The notes beneath the pieces were generated by a model. It was not told the DNA's origin, did no database searches, and was given only the letters and a program-made list of their open reading frames with translations. From Martinezella rhizogenes (GTDB taxonomy: Bacteria > Pseudomonadota > Alphaproteobacteria > Rhizobiales > Rhizobiaceae), in the NCBI RefSeq assembly GCF_027460065.1, contig NZ_JAPYZZ010000010.1, positions 117,402-181,401 on the forward strand: a DNA stretch of 64,000 nt. Reading direction: 5' to 3'. Positions 26,980-35,768 of the stretch are shown here, piece by piece (within the stretch, counting starts at the first letter, position 1; every line of letters starts with the position of its first letter). A program made the position numbers and the translations under genes.

Positions 26980-28056
26980 TCAGATTAAATTAGCAACCTT
27001 TGCACCGCGGCGACGAACCTCTGGCACGAGCCACGGGGAAACGTAGCCTCGGTCGGCTTCTTCGATGAGCACACCCGGTGGAACGAGCACGTCGATCTGG
27101 TCAAGCGTGTCTGCCTGAAGGACGGTCTCGAAACCCGCCTCCATTGCTTTGTATTGCTCGACCGTACGAGGGCCAAGGATCACAGACGTCACAGCGGCGT
27201 GGGCGAGGGGGAATGCCTGCGCCATATGCATCAGCGACAAACCTGCTTCCGCTGCGACCCGCTCAAGCTCCGGAAGCAGTTCCAGTTTGCGCCGATTACC
27301 CTCGCGCGTCATATCAAATCGGGTTTGCAGGATCGGATAGTGGCGTCCCCACTGTCCTTGTACGCGCTCGGCCCTGGATCCTGACGGCACCGAGCCGTCC
27401 GCTTTGTACTTTCCCGTCAACCAGCCCCCGTTCATAGGGCTCCAAGCGGTGAAACCCATGCGGTAGTGCTCAACGGCAGGAAGAGTCTCTCTCTCCACGG
27501 CGCGGTGAAAAATAGAGTAGGGTGAGGTCTCATTGATGAACCGCGCGATCTTGTTCGACCGGCTAACCGATTGTGTCTCTGCGAGATACCAGCTTGGCAT
27601 TGTTGATGAGCCGATGTAACGAACCTTGCCTTGAGTCACTAGGTCGCTGAGAGCGCCGAGGGTTTCCTCGAGATCAGTCGCGAGGTCTGGCCGATGAAAT
27701 TGATAAAGATCAATATGGTCGGTGTTTAACCTGCGCAGGCTATTTTCGACCTGCTTCATGATCCAGTAGCGGGAGCCACCCTGCTCGTTGCGTCCCTCAC
27801 CAGCCACCAATCGGAACTTCGTCGCAAGCACCACTTTGTCTCGACGGCCCGCGATAGCTTTCCCGACAATCTCCTCGGACTCGCCGTGCGAGTAGGTGTC
27901 AGCAGTGTCAATGAAATTGATGCCGCGATCGAGCGCGCTATGCAAAATCTCAATGCATTCTTTCTCGTCAGTGTTTCCATCAGATCCGTAGCTCATCGTG
28001 CCCAGCATGTACTCGCTGACCTGAACCCCAGTTCTTCCAAGGTATCGATATCTCAT
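26980..28056 (-). CDS. Aldo/keto reductase
   Basis: A 358-residue NADP-dependent oxidoreductase of the YghZ/general-stress branch. The catalytic Asp-Tyr is in DTADTYSHGESEEIVGKAI, Lys in ATKFRL, and His in YQFHRPD. The C-terminal VILGPRTVEQ binds the nucleotide phosphate. The RBS AAAGGCG lies 7 bases before the start. It is the first gene of the enzyme block downstream of the terminator at 28243, so it can be transcribed separately from the importer genes. Confidence 0.88.
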   Translation of the reverse strand: MRYRYLGRTGVQVSEYMLGTMSYGSDGNTDEKECIEILHSALDRGINFIDTADTYSHGESEEIVGKAIAGRRDKVVLATKFRLVAGEGRNEQGGSRYWIMKQVENSLRRLNTDHIDLYQFHRPDLATDLEETLGALSDLVTQGKVRYIGSSTMPSWYLAETQSVSRSNKIARFINETSPYSIFHRAVERETLPAVEHYRMGFTAWSPMNGGWLTGKYKADGSVPSGSRAERVQGQWGRHYPILQTRFDMTREGNRRKLELLPELERVAAEAGLSLMHMAQAFPLAHAAVTSVILGPRTVEQYKAMEAGFETVLQADTLDQIDVLVPPGVLIEEADRGYVSPWLVPEVRRRGAKVANLI

Positions 28057-28242
28057 GGCGGACGCCTTTCATCAGTTAGAAGGTGGCTCATTGGCCCATG
28101 GTTTGCGCGCGCGATCCGATATCGCAGGGCACAGCAATACCCATCGGCCTTTCAGCCGCCGTTGAGCGAGAATTGAGGCCGCCCATAGTTTCTGTTGTCG
28201 ATGTTCCAAGTTGCGACTGTCTGTGGTCGTCTCGGAAAGGAA

Positions 28243-28273
28243 CTGGATGGCGGTGACTAATTCCGCCATCCAG
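28243..28273 (-). terminator. Stem-loop after sugar importer genes
   Basis: CTGGATGGCGG and its perfect complement (11 bp) with a 9-base loop, 20 bases after the stop of the binding-protein gene. On the minus strand it is followed by TTCCTTTCC, a weak T-rich run. It separates the importer operon from the aldo/keto reductase gene. Confidence 0.65.
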
Positions 28274-28294
28274 CCTTGTTACGAGGAGGCTCGG

Positions 28295-29593
28295 TTACTG
28301 TGCCTTCGCAAGTGCTGCATCATACCGTTCGATCAACTCATCGTAGGCATCTGCCGGCGACCCGTCTTTCAGGACCATTCTCTGGAATGCTTCGCCCAGA
28401 ATGGTATGATACGTGGAGAGGATGGGTGTGTAGGTCACAGTTTGACCCCGTTGCGCAACGAGATCGGCCCACGCCTTCTGGTCTTTGCCAGCGTCGGTCT
28501 GGAAATAAGGCGCCGAATAGGCCGACTTACGCGAGACGACTTCACCACCTTCGGCTGCGAAAGCCTGCGCCTCCGGCGACACCATGAACTTCACGAAGGT
28601 CCATGCTGCATCCGGATTGACGGTCTTTTTGTTGATCGCGATGTTGTAGCTGTAGACGGTCTGTTTGTCGTTTGCCGCATAACCGGGAGCCGGAGCCCAG
28701 GCCAGATCGTCACCGCCGCCTTGCTGCTTCACCGTCTTGTAGCGATAGACACCGAACACCGCCGTCGCCGCACTGCCGGACCGGAGCGCGTCGTGCAACT
28801 CATTGAAGCCCATCTGTGCGCTGCGGAGTGGAGTGACTTTGCACTTCGTGTAGAAGTCCTTGATCGTCTGCGCCGCCTTGATGAACGCCTCTTTGGAAAA
28901 TGCGATCTTGCCTTCAGGGGTGAAGTATTCGCCGCCATTTCCAGAGAGCATGGTGCTCAGGAAGAATTCTCCGAGGCTCTGTGCGCCACCGAGACCGCCT
29001 GTTGCTCCGAGCGGAACGGCGAAGGTGATCGTATCCGACTGGCCAAACTTATCGCCCAGTGCGCACACTTCATCCCATGTCGTCGGCGGCTTTACCCCTG
29101 CCTTCTCCAGCATGCTCTTGCGATAGAAGAGGATTGGAATACGGAAGTCCTGGGGGAGAGCATAAAGCTTTCCGGCGACTTTCGTGCCTGATAGAGGCAG
29201 GAGCCAATCATCATCCAGAATGCCATCCTTCTTCACAAGATCATCGAGCTCAAGAAGATTTCCAGTGGCAGCGAATTCGGAAACAGCGAAGCCGACGACG
29301 CGGATCACATCCGGTGACTGAGCGCCAGACTTGATAGCACGCGCTGCTGCGCCACCGGTCGGATCGACCAGAAGTTTGATCGTGATGTTAGGGTTTTTTG
29401 CCTGAAACGCCTCGATCATCTTCGTCTGGGCAGCAGACCTCGGATCCTTCGAATTGTTGGGGTCCAGGAATGTCTGGTAGATAATTTCCGTACTCTGCGC
29501 AAAGGCTTGCGGAGCCAGGAAACTCAGGGCGGCGGTCCCAATTCCAAGCGCCGCTACCGCCTTTATGATGTGGCGCCTTGATGTGATTTGCAT
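28295..29593 (-). CDS. Sugar ABC transporter substrate-binding protein
   Basis: A 432-residue extracellular solute-binding protein of the MalE/UgpB class. The signal is twin-arginine-like (MQITSRRHIIKAVAALGIGT, cleavage near AFAQS). Binding-lobe landmarks are LYALPQDFRIPILFYRKSML and the GGLGGAQSLGEFFLSTMLSG segment. The ATG 29593 has GGGAGGAAG upstream, while the longer reading from 29758 overlaps the permease gene. It is the last gene of the importer (order ATPase, permease, permease, binding protein). The ligand is unknown; carbohydrate is inferred from the family. Confidence 0.88.
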   Translation of the reverse strand: MQITSRRHIIKAVAALGIGTAALSFLAPQAFAQSTEIIYQTFLDPNNSKDPRSAAQTKMIEAFQAKNPNITIKLLVDPTGGAAARAIKSGAQSPDVIRVVGFAVSEFAATGNLLELDDLVKKDGILDDDWLLPLSGTKVAGKLYALPQDFRIPILFYRKSMLEKAGVKPPTTWDEVCALGDKFGQSDTITFAVPLGATGGLGGAQSLGEFFLSTMLSGNGGEYFTPEGKIAFSKEAFIKAAQTIKDFYTKCKVTPLRSAQMGFNELHDALRSGSAATAVFGVYRYKTVKQQGGGDDLAWAPAPGYAANDKQTVYSYNIAINKKTVNPDAAWTFVKFMVSPEAQAFAAEGGEVVSRKSAYSAPYFQTDAGKDQKAWADLVAQRGQTVTYTPILSTYHTILGEAFQRMVLKDGSPADAYDELIERYDAALAKAQ

Positions 29594-29643
29594 GCGTCTT
29601 CCTCCCAGTTGAACGAGTTGCAGTAGTGAAGATTGGTTGTTCA

Positions 29644-30489
29644 TCAGCCTTTGACGGCCCCCGCCGTCAGCCCGGAGATGAACCACTTTTGAACGAAGCC
29701 GAACATCAGGATGACCGGAGATGATGCGATCATGACGAAGGCCATCATGTAGGACCACGAAATGCCGACGGCGTCGAAAACCTGATTGACGAGGGCGACC
29801 TGCAGGGTCCGTTTCGCCACTTCGGGCGCAAAGACCGCCACCGTGATATAATCGTTCCAGGTCGTCACAATCCCGATGGTCGCGACCGCCGCAATTCCTG
29901 GACGTATCAGGGGTAAAATCAGCGACCAGATGATCTGGAACCGCGAAGCGCCGTCGATCATGGCGGAGTCCTCGATTTCAACCGGAACGGCTTCGACGAA
30001 ATTTGCGATGAACCAGACGGTCTGAGGGATAATCCGCGCGCAGAGGATGATCGTCACCACGATGCCGCTGTTGAGCAGGCCAACCGTTTCTAGCAGATAA
30101 TACGTCGGAACCAGCAACGCGACCCCTGGCACCATCGAGGTTCCGAGGATAACCAGCATCAAAGTTCGCTTACCCCTGAACGAAAAGCGTGCGGCGGCAT
30201 AACCCGCGGGAATTCCAACGAGGAGGGCTACGATCACGGCGCCGACGGAGTAGGCAACAGAGTTCCAGAGGTCGGTCAGGAATGCCGGATCCTGGAAAAC
30301 CTTAGTGTAGTTTTCCAGTGTCGGCGAGTTTGGCCAGAGCGTCGGCGGGACGACCACAGCTTCGATTTCTGTCTTGAAGGATGTAGCGAAGGCCCAGAGC
30401 ACCGGTCCGAGAACGATGATGGCGATCACCAACGACCCCAGGATTGCAGGTATCTGTCCGTTTGATCGGTTTGGAAGAGCGTTACTCAT
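29644..30489 (-). CDS. Sugar ABC permease (MalG-like)
   Basis: A 281-residue inner-membrane permease with six helices; the coupling loop is EDSAMIDGASRFQIIWSLILP (EAA motif, about residues 178-198) and the end FVQKWFISGLTAGAVKG is the signature tail of MalG-type subunits. It lies 10 bases after the partner permease. Confidence 0.92.
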   Translation of the reverse strand: MSNALPNRSNGQIPAILGSLVIAIIVLGPVLWAFATSFKTEIEAVVVPPTLWPNSPTLENYTKVFQDPAFLTDLWNSVAYSVGAVIVALLVGIPAGYAAARFSFRGKRTLMLVILGTSMVPGVALLVPTYYLLETVGLLNSGIVVTIILCARIIPQTVWFIANFVEAVPVEIEDSAMIDGASRFQIIWSLILPLIRPGIAAVATIGIVTTWNDYITVAVFAPEVAKRTLQVALVNQVFDAVGISWSYMMAFVMIASSPVILMFGFVQKWFISGLTAGAVKG

Positions 30490-30499
30490 CTTTAAAATC

Positions 30500-31441
30500 C
30501 TATCCGGTAACGCGGCCGGTCAGCCGGGTGTAAAGAGCACCAAGGGCGACATTGATAATCAGGACGACGATCGAGACGACAGCAGTCGGCCCAATGTTCA
30601 CCGCCTGAACGGTGCCACGGAAGGCTTCGAAACTGAGCGTGGTGGTCGAACCCAGTGGCCCTCCGCCCGTCATGACAATGATCAGCGTCATCAGGGTGAG
30701 ATACATGATCGAGAGCGTCAGCGCCGTGCTTCCCAGAGTGGGAAGAATTTCAGTGAGCGTGACGTAACGGAATTTCACGAAAGCGCCGCCGCCATCGATC
30801 TCCACCGCTTCGTAGAGTTCCTTTGGAATGGACTGCATGGCTGCGGTCGCCATGACCATCACATAGGGGAACGACCACCAGGCTGTGACGATGATGATGA
30901 GCGGCAATGCCATCCCCGGATCGCCCAACATGAGCCCGGGATCGATACCCAGCTTCTGAATCACGTAGGGTATCGGTCCGAACGAAGGGTTGAAGAGCCA
31001 CAGCCAGATGCTGCCAACGACCGACATGGAGAGCGTCCATGGAAAAAGGATGAAAACGCGCAGCGTGGAACCTGTGACGCCCGCCCTGTTTAAAACCAGC
31101 GCCGCTGCCATCCCAAGAATGATCGCTCCAGCCAGGGAGCCCCCGACATAAGTCAGCGAAATGAACGTCGTATCCCAGAACGCGGACGAGGTCAGAACTT
31201 CGGCGTAGTTGGCGAGACCGGCAAAGCCGATCAGTTCGTAATATCTGGTTTTCTGAAAGCTCAACCAGATGACAAAGATCGTCGGATAAAGCGTGACGAG
31301 AAACAGGATCAAAATGGCGGGCGTAAACCAGAGGAAGGGAGCCCATCTGACGCGCTTTGCGTCATCAGCGGCGCTCAGGACGTCGCTCGCATGGCTCGTC
31401 CCGCCTTGGTTCGTGCTTGCTTGTAGCGGAGGTATCGACAT
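30500..31441 (-). CDS. Sugar ABC permease (MalF-like)
   Basis: A 313-residue permease: helix pair after RWAPFLWFTPAILILFLVTL, coupling loop YEAVEIDGGGAFVKFRYVTL and the MTGGGPLGSTTTLSFEAF segment found in MalF/UgpA-type subunits. It forms the channel with the subunit at 29644. The hydrophilic first 30 residues carry no signal peptide, as expected. Confidence 0.9.
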   Translation of the reverse strand: MSIPPLQASTNQGGTSHASDVLSAADDAKRVRWAPFLWFTPAILILFLVTLYPTIFVIWLSFQKTRYYELIGFAGLANYAEVLTSSAFWDTTFISLTYVGGSLAGAIILGMAAALVLNRAGVTGSTLRVFILFPWTLSMSVVGSIWLWLFNPSFGPIPYVIQKLGIDPGLMLGDPGMALPLIIIVTAWWSFPYVMVMATAAMQSIPKELYEAVEIDGGGAFVKFRYVTLTEILPTLGSTALTLSIMYLTLMTLIIVMTGGGPLGSTTTLSFEAFRGTVQAVNIGPTAVVSIVVLIINVALGALYTRLTGRVTG

Positions 31442-31494
31442 TCGACTATAAATCCCGTGTGGACATGTCCCGGTGGAGGGGTGGCAGCGTTCCC

Positions 31495-32547
31495 TTAGGA
31501 CAGTCGCCGACCCGTGCTCTCGTTGAAGAGGTGGACGCGCGAGATGTCAGGAGCCACAGTGATGATCTCGCCAACCTTCGGGAGAACGCGATCGCGGAAT
31601 ATGCAGACGATTGTCTGACTACCGAGGCGGGCCATGATTTGCGTCTCCGAACCGGTTGGTTCAACCACGGTGACGGTGAGAGGCAGGCCTTCGTCACTGA
31701 TGGCCAGATGTTCTGGACGGATACCGTAAATCAGCCGTTCCGACGTATCAGCCAAGCCTTCGGGCATTGGAAGCGTGTGGCCGCTGTCCAGAACAAAGCG
31801 GCCCTGCTCCACCTTGCCTTTCAGGAAATTCATTGCCGGCGATCCGATAAATCCCGCGACAAACAAGTTGGCTGGGTAATCATACAGCTCAAGCGGTGCA
31901 CCGACTTGCTCGACATGACCGTCGTGCATCACAACAATCTTGTCGGCCATGGTCATCGCCTCGACCTGATCGTGGGTCACGTAGACCGTCGTGGTTTTGA
32001 GCCTCTGATGCAGTTCCTTGATCTCGGCGCGCATTTGCACACGCAACTTCGCATCGAGGTTCGATAGCGGTTCATCAAACAGGAAAACCTGTGGATTGCG
32101 AACGATCGCCCGGCCCATCGCCACGCGTTGACGCTGTCCGCCAGAGAGTTCGCGAGGATAGCGCTCCAGGAGTTTGGTGAGGCTGAGGATTTCAGCGGCT
32201 CTTTGAACACGCTGAGTTCGCTCCTCTTTCGGCGCCTTTTTGAGCTTCAGCGAGAAGCCCATGTTTTCGGCAACGGTCATATGCGGATAAAGGGCATAAT
32301 TCTGGAAAACCATTGCAATGTCTCTGGCCTTCGGTGGAACGTCATTCACCGTGCGCCCGCCGATCTGGATTTCGCCACCCGAGATATCCTCAAGGCCCGC
32401 GATCATTCGCAACAAGGTCGATTTTCCGCAACCGGAGGGTCCGACCAGAGTGACAAACTCCCCCTCATGAATATCGACCGACACGCCATGAAGCACGGGC
32501 AAGGCGCCGTAAGCTTTACGAACGGCTTTGAGTTCAACGCTAGCCAA
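31495..32547 (-). CDS. Sugar ABC ATPase (MalK/UgpC-like)
   Basis: A 350-residue ATPase with TOBE domain: Walker A GPSGCGKST, Q-loop MVFQNYALYP, signature LSGGQRQRVAMGRAI, Walker B VFLFDEPLSNLD, H-loop YVTHDQVEA and a C-terminal regulatory domain ending IYGIRPEHLAISDE and beyond. I place the start at a TTG codon (32547), giving MASVELKAVRKAYG, because a perfect AGGAGG lies 6 bases upstream and inside the longer ATG-initiated frame (32583). It is the first gene of the importer operon. It is also the only ATPase near the ATPase-less importer at 35635, so it may serve both. Confidence 0.9.
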   Translation of the reverse strand: MASVELKAVRKAYGALPVLHGVSVDIHEGEFVTLVGPSGCGKSTLLRMIAGLEDISGGEIQIGGRTVNDVPPKARDIAMVFQNYALYPHMTVAENMGFSLKLKKAPKEERTQRVQRAAEILSLTKLLERYPRELSGGQRQRVAMGRAIVRNPQVFLFDEPLSNLDAKLRVQMRAEIKELHQRLKTTTVYVTHDQVEAMTMADKIVVMHDGHVEQVGAPLELYDYPANLFVAGFIGSPAMNFLKGKVEQGRFVLDSGHTLPMPEGLADTSERLIYGIRPEHLAISDEGLPLTVTVVEPTGSETQIMARLGSQTIVCIFRDRVLPKVGEIITVAPDISRVHLFNESTGRRLS

Positions 32548-32610
32548 CTGTTTCCTCCTACGGGCCGCTGAGGCGGCCATCAATCCTGAAGCGATTTCCC
32601 TGATCGCTAT

Positions 32611-32625
32611 TGGAACGTTATTCCA
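32611..32625. promoter_or_regulatory. IclR-type box before sugar importer operon
   Basis: TGGAACGTTATTCCA, a perfect 5-bp-arm palindrome with the geometry GGAA-N5-TTCC, about 65 bases before the importer ATPase start and downstream of the IclR gene. A similar box lies at 33546 on the other side of that gene. Confidence 0.55.
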
Positions 32626-32691
32626 TTAAGGAAAGCAGGTGTCAAGAAGGATCAGTGACATGGTGAGTGCACTGGCAGTTAGAGGGGATGT

Positions 32692-33522
32692 TTAGATAAT
32701 GTTACCAATCACTTGAGAACTTCTCGAAGTGTTGTCCCTTGGGCTGGGGGAGGCGATCCGATAGGGCCAAAGTTGCGAAAGTTCCTCGGCGGTTGCCTTA
32801 ACCTGGTCCGCCAGTTGCGGTAATACGAGGGAAGAAAAATGGTGGATGGGCCCGGCGATGCTCACCGTTCCAACAACCTGACCTCCAACTCTGATCGCGA
32901 CAGCGACTGCAGCCACACCTGGCTCCGCTTCTTCGATAGCCGTCGCCCATCCGCGTTCTATGGTTTCATCCAAAGCCGCAGAAAATGTCTGCCTGGAGGT
33001 AATAACGCGAGGGCCGCCGAGGTCTTTTCGCCCTAGTCCACTGGCGACCGCCCTTTCCAGAGCTTCCTCTCGGTCCAGTGTCGCCAGCCATGCTTTTCCG
33101 TTGGCTGTTGTGTGCAAAGGAACTTTTGCCACCAGTTCCGGCTGGTAGATCAGGCCCGACCGCATGCCTTGGGAATGGGATATCCACGTCAAACCATCCG
33201 GATCGAGGATCGCAATCCTGCCCAGCCCCTTGGTATTGCTGGCTAATTGATCGAGAATCGGCTGGCAGATATCGGGAATCCGTGTACCGGCCAGCAGGCG
33301 CTGGCCCATGACAGCAAGGCGCAATGAAAGCCGGTAGAACCCATTCTCAGGGTCCTGTTCGGCCCAGCCCAAATCACACAGACTGTTGAGCAGACGATGA
33401 GCTGCGCTCTTTGGAACGTCCAGCCGGCGACTGATTTCGCCTAAAGACAGTCCATTGGCGTTCTCGCTCAACAGCGTGATGAGATCAAAACAGCGGTCCA
33501 GAAGGGATTTGACAAGTCGCAT
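32692..33522 (-). CDS. IclR-family transcription regulator, first
   Basis: A 276-residue IclR protein: N-terminal winged helix-turn-helix (SLGEISRRLDVPKSAAHRLL), linker, and the C-terminal effector domain (LHTTANGKAWLA, GWATAIEEAEPGVAAVAVAI, VSIAGPIHH). It binds a small organic acid or sugar derivative and controls catabolic operons. It lies between the importer operon (same strand, downstream) and the divergent dehydrogenase gene at 33702, and a GGAA-N5-TTCC box is found on each side. A paralogue is encoded at 43713. Confidence 0.9.
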   Translation of the reverse strand: MRLVKSLLDRCFDLITLLSENANGLSLGEISRRLDVPKSAAHRLLNSLCDLGWAEQDPENGFYRLSLRLAVMGQRLLAGTRIPDICQPILDQLASNTKGLGRIAILDPDGLTWISHSQGMRSGLIYQPELVAKVPLHTTANGKAWLATLDREEALERAVASGLGRKDLGGPRVITSRQTFSAALDETIERGWATAIEEAEPGVAAVAVAIRVGGQVVGTVSIAGPIHHFSSLVLPQLADQVKATAEELSQLWPYRIASPSPRDNTSRSSQVIGNII

Positions 33523-33545
33523 GATACCACGATATTCGGTTTATC

Positions 33546-33558
33546 GGAACACCATTCC
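33546..33558. promoter_or_regulatory. IclR-type box between IclR gene and dehydrogenase gene
   Basis: GGAACACCATTCC (GGAA-N5-TTCC) about 25 bases before the IclR start and 145 bases before the Gfo/Idh gene. It would allow autoregulation and control of the divergent pair. Confidence 0.5.
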
Positions 33559-33701
33559 AATAGCACTATGAGAGGCGTTTCACAAGAAGTCGCTTAAACG
33601 GCAGCAAACCATAAGACCGCACCCGGAACATCGGCTTGCGGCCACCACTACGTTTAATCACAGCTGCACGCCTTGATAAACCCGCAATAAACGGAGTCGT
33701 G

Positions 33702-34709
33702 ATGAAGATTGCAGTATTCGACGTCAGCCACTGGCACTTTCCGCTTTATGTCGCTGCACTGAAGGACCCGGGTATCGAGGTCATCGGCATATCAGACAGC
33801 GCGGCATTTGCCGGGGCACGTTTCTCCGACCTGTTCAATTGTAAACTATATGGCTCCAACGACGAACTCATGAGCCAGGATTTCGACTTCGCGCTCGTCT
33901 TCAGCCGTCATTCCGACATGGCCGAGCTCGCAGAGCGGCTGATAGCAAAGGGCAAGCCTTTTCTTATTGAGAAGCCGTGTGGAATCGATCTCGAGGAAGT
34001 TCGTCGCATCCGCAAACTTGCTGAGAAACATGGCGTCTTCGTGAGCGTGCCTTTTATTCAGCGCGTCAGCAACCTGGCTGATCGCCTCTCGCCGGCCGAA
34101 GGGCTCACGCCCGATGGGTTTCAACATCTTTCCTTCAGGTTTATCGTCGGGTCTGTTTCTCGTTACGAACGTAACGGCTGCGCCTGGATGCTTGACAAGG
34201 CGCATTCGGGCGGGGGGTCGATGCTGAATGTCGGCATTCATTTCATCGACCTGATCTCAGATCTTACGCAATCCCCCATCACCGAGGTCTCAGGCCGGGT
34301 CCAGATCTACCGGCCTGATGTGACCGTCGATGAACAGGCTGTCTTCACCTGCCGAACTGCCGCAGGACAGATCGGCGTGATCGAGACGGGGTATTTGTAT
34401 CCCTCCACGGCCGACGATCAGCGGGATTTCGCCTTTTCACTCTCGCATCGCCAATCCTATATCCGCGGCTACGCCGACCAGTTCTATGCCAAATCGCGGG
34501 AACACGAGAAGGCTTCCGCGACGACCATCGAGTACAACACGGACGAATATTACCCGGTTTTCCTCCGCCGCAGCTGGGCGGACCTCGCGAATGGTCGCCC
34601 TCCCATTGCAGGCCTGCCGGAAGCGGAGCGAGCATTGGCCGTCATTGAAGCAGGTTATCGTTCGGCAGCAAATGGTGGTGCCCCCGAACGGGTCGAATCC
34701 ACGGAATGA
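33702..34709 (+). CDS. Gfo/Idh/MocA-family dehydrogenase
   Basis: A 335-residue NAD(P)-dependent oxidoreductase of sugars or polyols. The N-terminal Rossmann strand is MKIAVFDVSHW, unusual in lacking the canonical GxGxxG. The conserved EKP motif is present in FLIEKPCGIDLEEVRRI, and the catalytic-site histidine is expected in the GGGSMLNVGIHFIDLI helix. The ATG 33702 has GGAG 6 bases upstream. It overlaps the lactonase gene by 4 bases, a natural dehydrogenase/lactonase pair, and is divergent from the IclR gene. Confidence 0.88.
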   Translation: MKIAVFDVSHWHFPLYVAALKDPGIEVIGISDSAAFAGARFSDLFNCKLYGSNDELMSQDFDFALVFSRHSDMAELAERLIAKGKPFLIEKPCGIDLEEVRRIRKLAEKHGVFVSVPFIQRVSNLADRLSPAEGLTPDGFQHLSFRFIVGSVSRYERNGCAWMLDKAHSGGGSMLNVGIHFIDLISDLTQSPITEVSGRVQIYRPDVTVDEQAVFTCRTAAGQIGVIETGYLYPSTADDQRDFAFSLSHRQSYIRGYADQFYAKSREHEKASATTIEYNTDEYYPVFLRRSWADLANGRPPIAGLPEAERALAVIEAGYRSAANGGAPERVESTE

Positions 34710-35629
34710 CAATTCCCGATATGGAAATCGTAGCGGCCGGACTTCACTTCCCGGAAGGCCCTGTCGAACTTCTCGACGGCACGATTGCTGTCGTGGAGAT
34801 TGGTCGGGGTCGGATCGTGAGGATCAGAGCAGGCGGAAAAAGCGAAGTACTGGCGGTGACGAAGGGCGGCCCTAACGGAATGGCCCTGGGGCCGGATGGG
34901 GCGCTTTACGTTTGCAATAATGGAGGGTTCTCCTGGACAGAAGATGGCGGCTGGCTGCGCCCTGCCGGCTTGGCTCCTGACTACGACGGCGGTGCGATCC
35001 AGAAGGTCAATGTCTCCACCGGCGAGGTTGTTACACTGTATGATCAATGCGACGGCCGAAGCCTGAGCGGCCCAAACGACATCGTTTTCGACAATCTTGG
35101 CGGATTCTATTTCACTGACACCGGCCGGGTTCGGGAGTTCCAACGCGATCACGGTGCGGTATTCTACGCGAAAGCCGATGGCAGTTCGATAAAAAGGGTG
35201 GTGTTTCCGCTGATAGCACCAAACGGGATTGGCCTGTCGCCCGATCTTAAGACGCTTTACGTCGCCGAAATGGAAACAGCTCGGTTGTGGCGATACGCCA
35301 TCACCGAGCCGGGAGTGGTCCAAAAAAAACCATTTCCGAGTCAGAACGGGGGTGAACTCGTCATCGGTCTCGGTGGCTTTCAGCGCTTCGATAGCTTGAA
35401 GGTCACAGCGGCAGGTAACATCTGTGTCGCGACCTTGGTGACAGGGTGCATAACGGTCATTTCGCCACAAGGGGATTTAATCGACCAAGTCATGATGCCA
35501 GACATTTGCCCCACAAATATCGGATTTGTGGGCCCAGACATGGAAGATGCCGTCGTGACGCTGTCATTGACGGGGAGGGTCGGCCGGCTTCGCTGGCCTG
35601 AGAAAGGTCTGAGACTGCAGCATCAATGA
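34706..35629 (+). CDS. SMP-30/gluconolactonase-family lactonase
   Basis: A 307-residue six-bladed beta-propeller. Metal-site residues are visible: glutamate in LHFPEGPVEL, asparagine in GPNDIVFDN, and asparagine/aspartate in APNGIGLSPD. These proteins open sugar lactones made by a dehydrogenase. The start is coupled to the preceding gene (ATGA overlap). A small stem-loop (ACCCTG/CAGGGT, 35639-35659) follows. The pair would turn an imported sugar into its sugar acid. Confidence 0.9.
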   Translation: MTIPDMEIVAAGLHFPEGPVELLDGTIAVVEIGRGRIVRIRAGGKSEVLAVTKGGPNGMALGPDGALYVCNNGGFSWTEDGGWLRPAGLAPDYDGGAIQKVNVSTGEVVTLYDQCDGRSLSGPNDIVFDNLGGFYFTDTGRVREFQRDHGAVFYAKADGSSIKRVVFPLIAPNGIGLSPDLKTLYVAEMETARLWRYAITEPGVVQKKPFPSQNGGELVIGLGGFQRFDSLKVTAAGNICVATLVTGCITVISPQGDLIDQVMMPDICPTNIGFVGPDMEDAVVTLSLTGRVGRLRWPEKGLRLQHQ

Positions 35630-35768
35630 TAGCAAATAACCCTGCCGTGATGTCAGGGTAGGTGAGTGAGATTGAGAAACTCCGGGCTCCGTACCCTGGT
35701 GGCCGTGCATGGATGCGAAATATGATATGCCCGACAGGCTGCGCGATAGCGTTTCAAGATGCAAGCCA

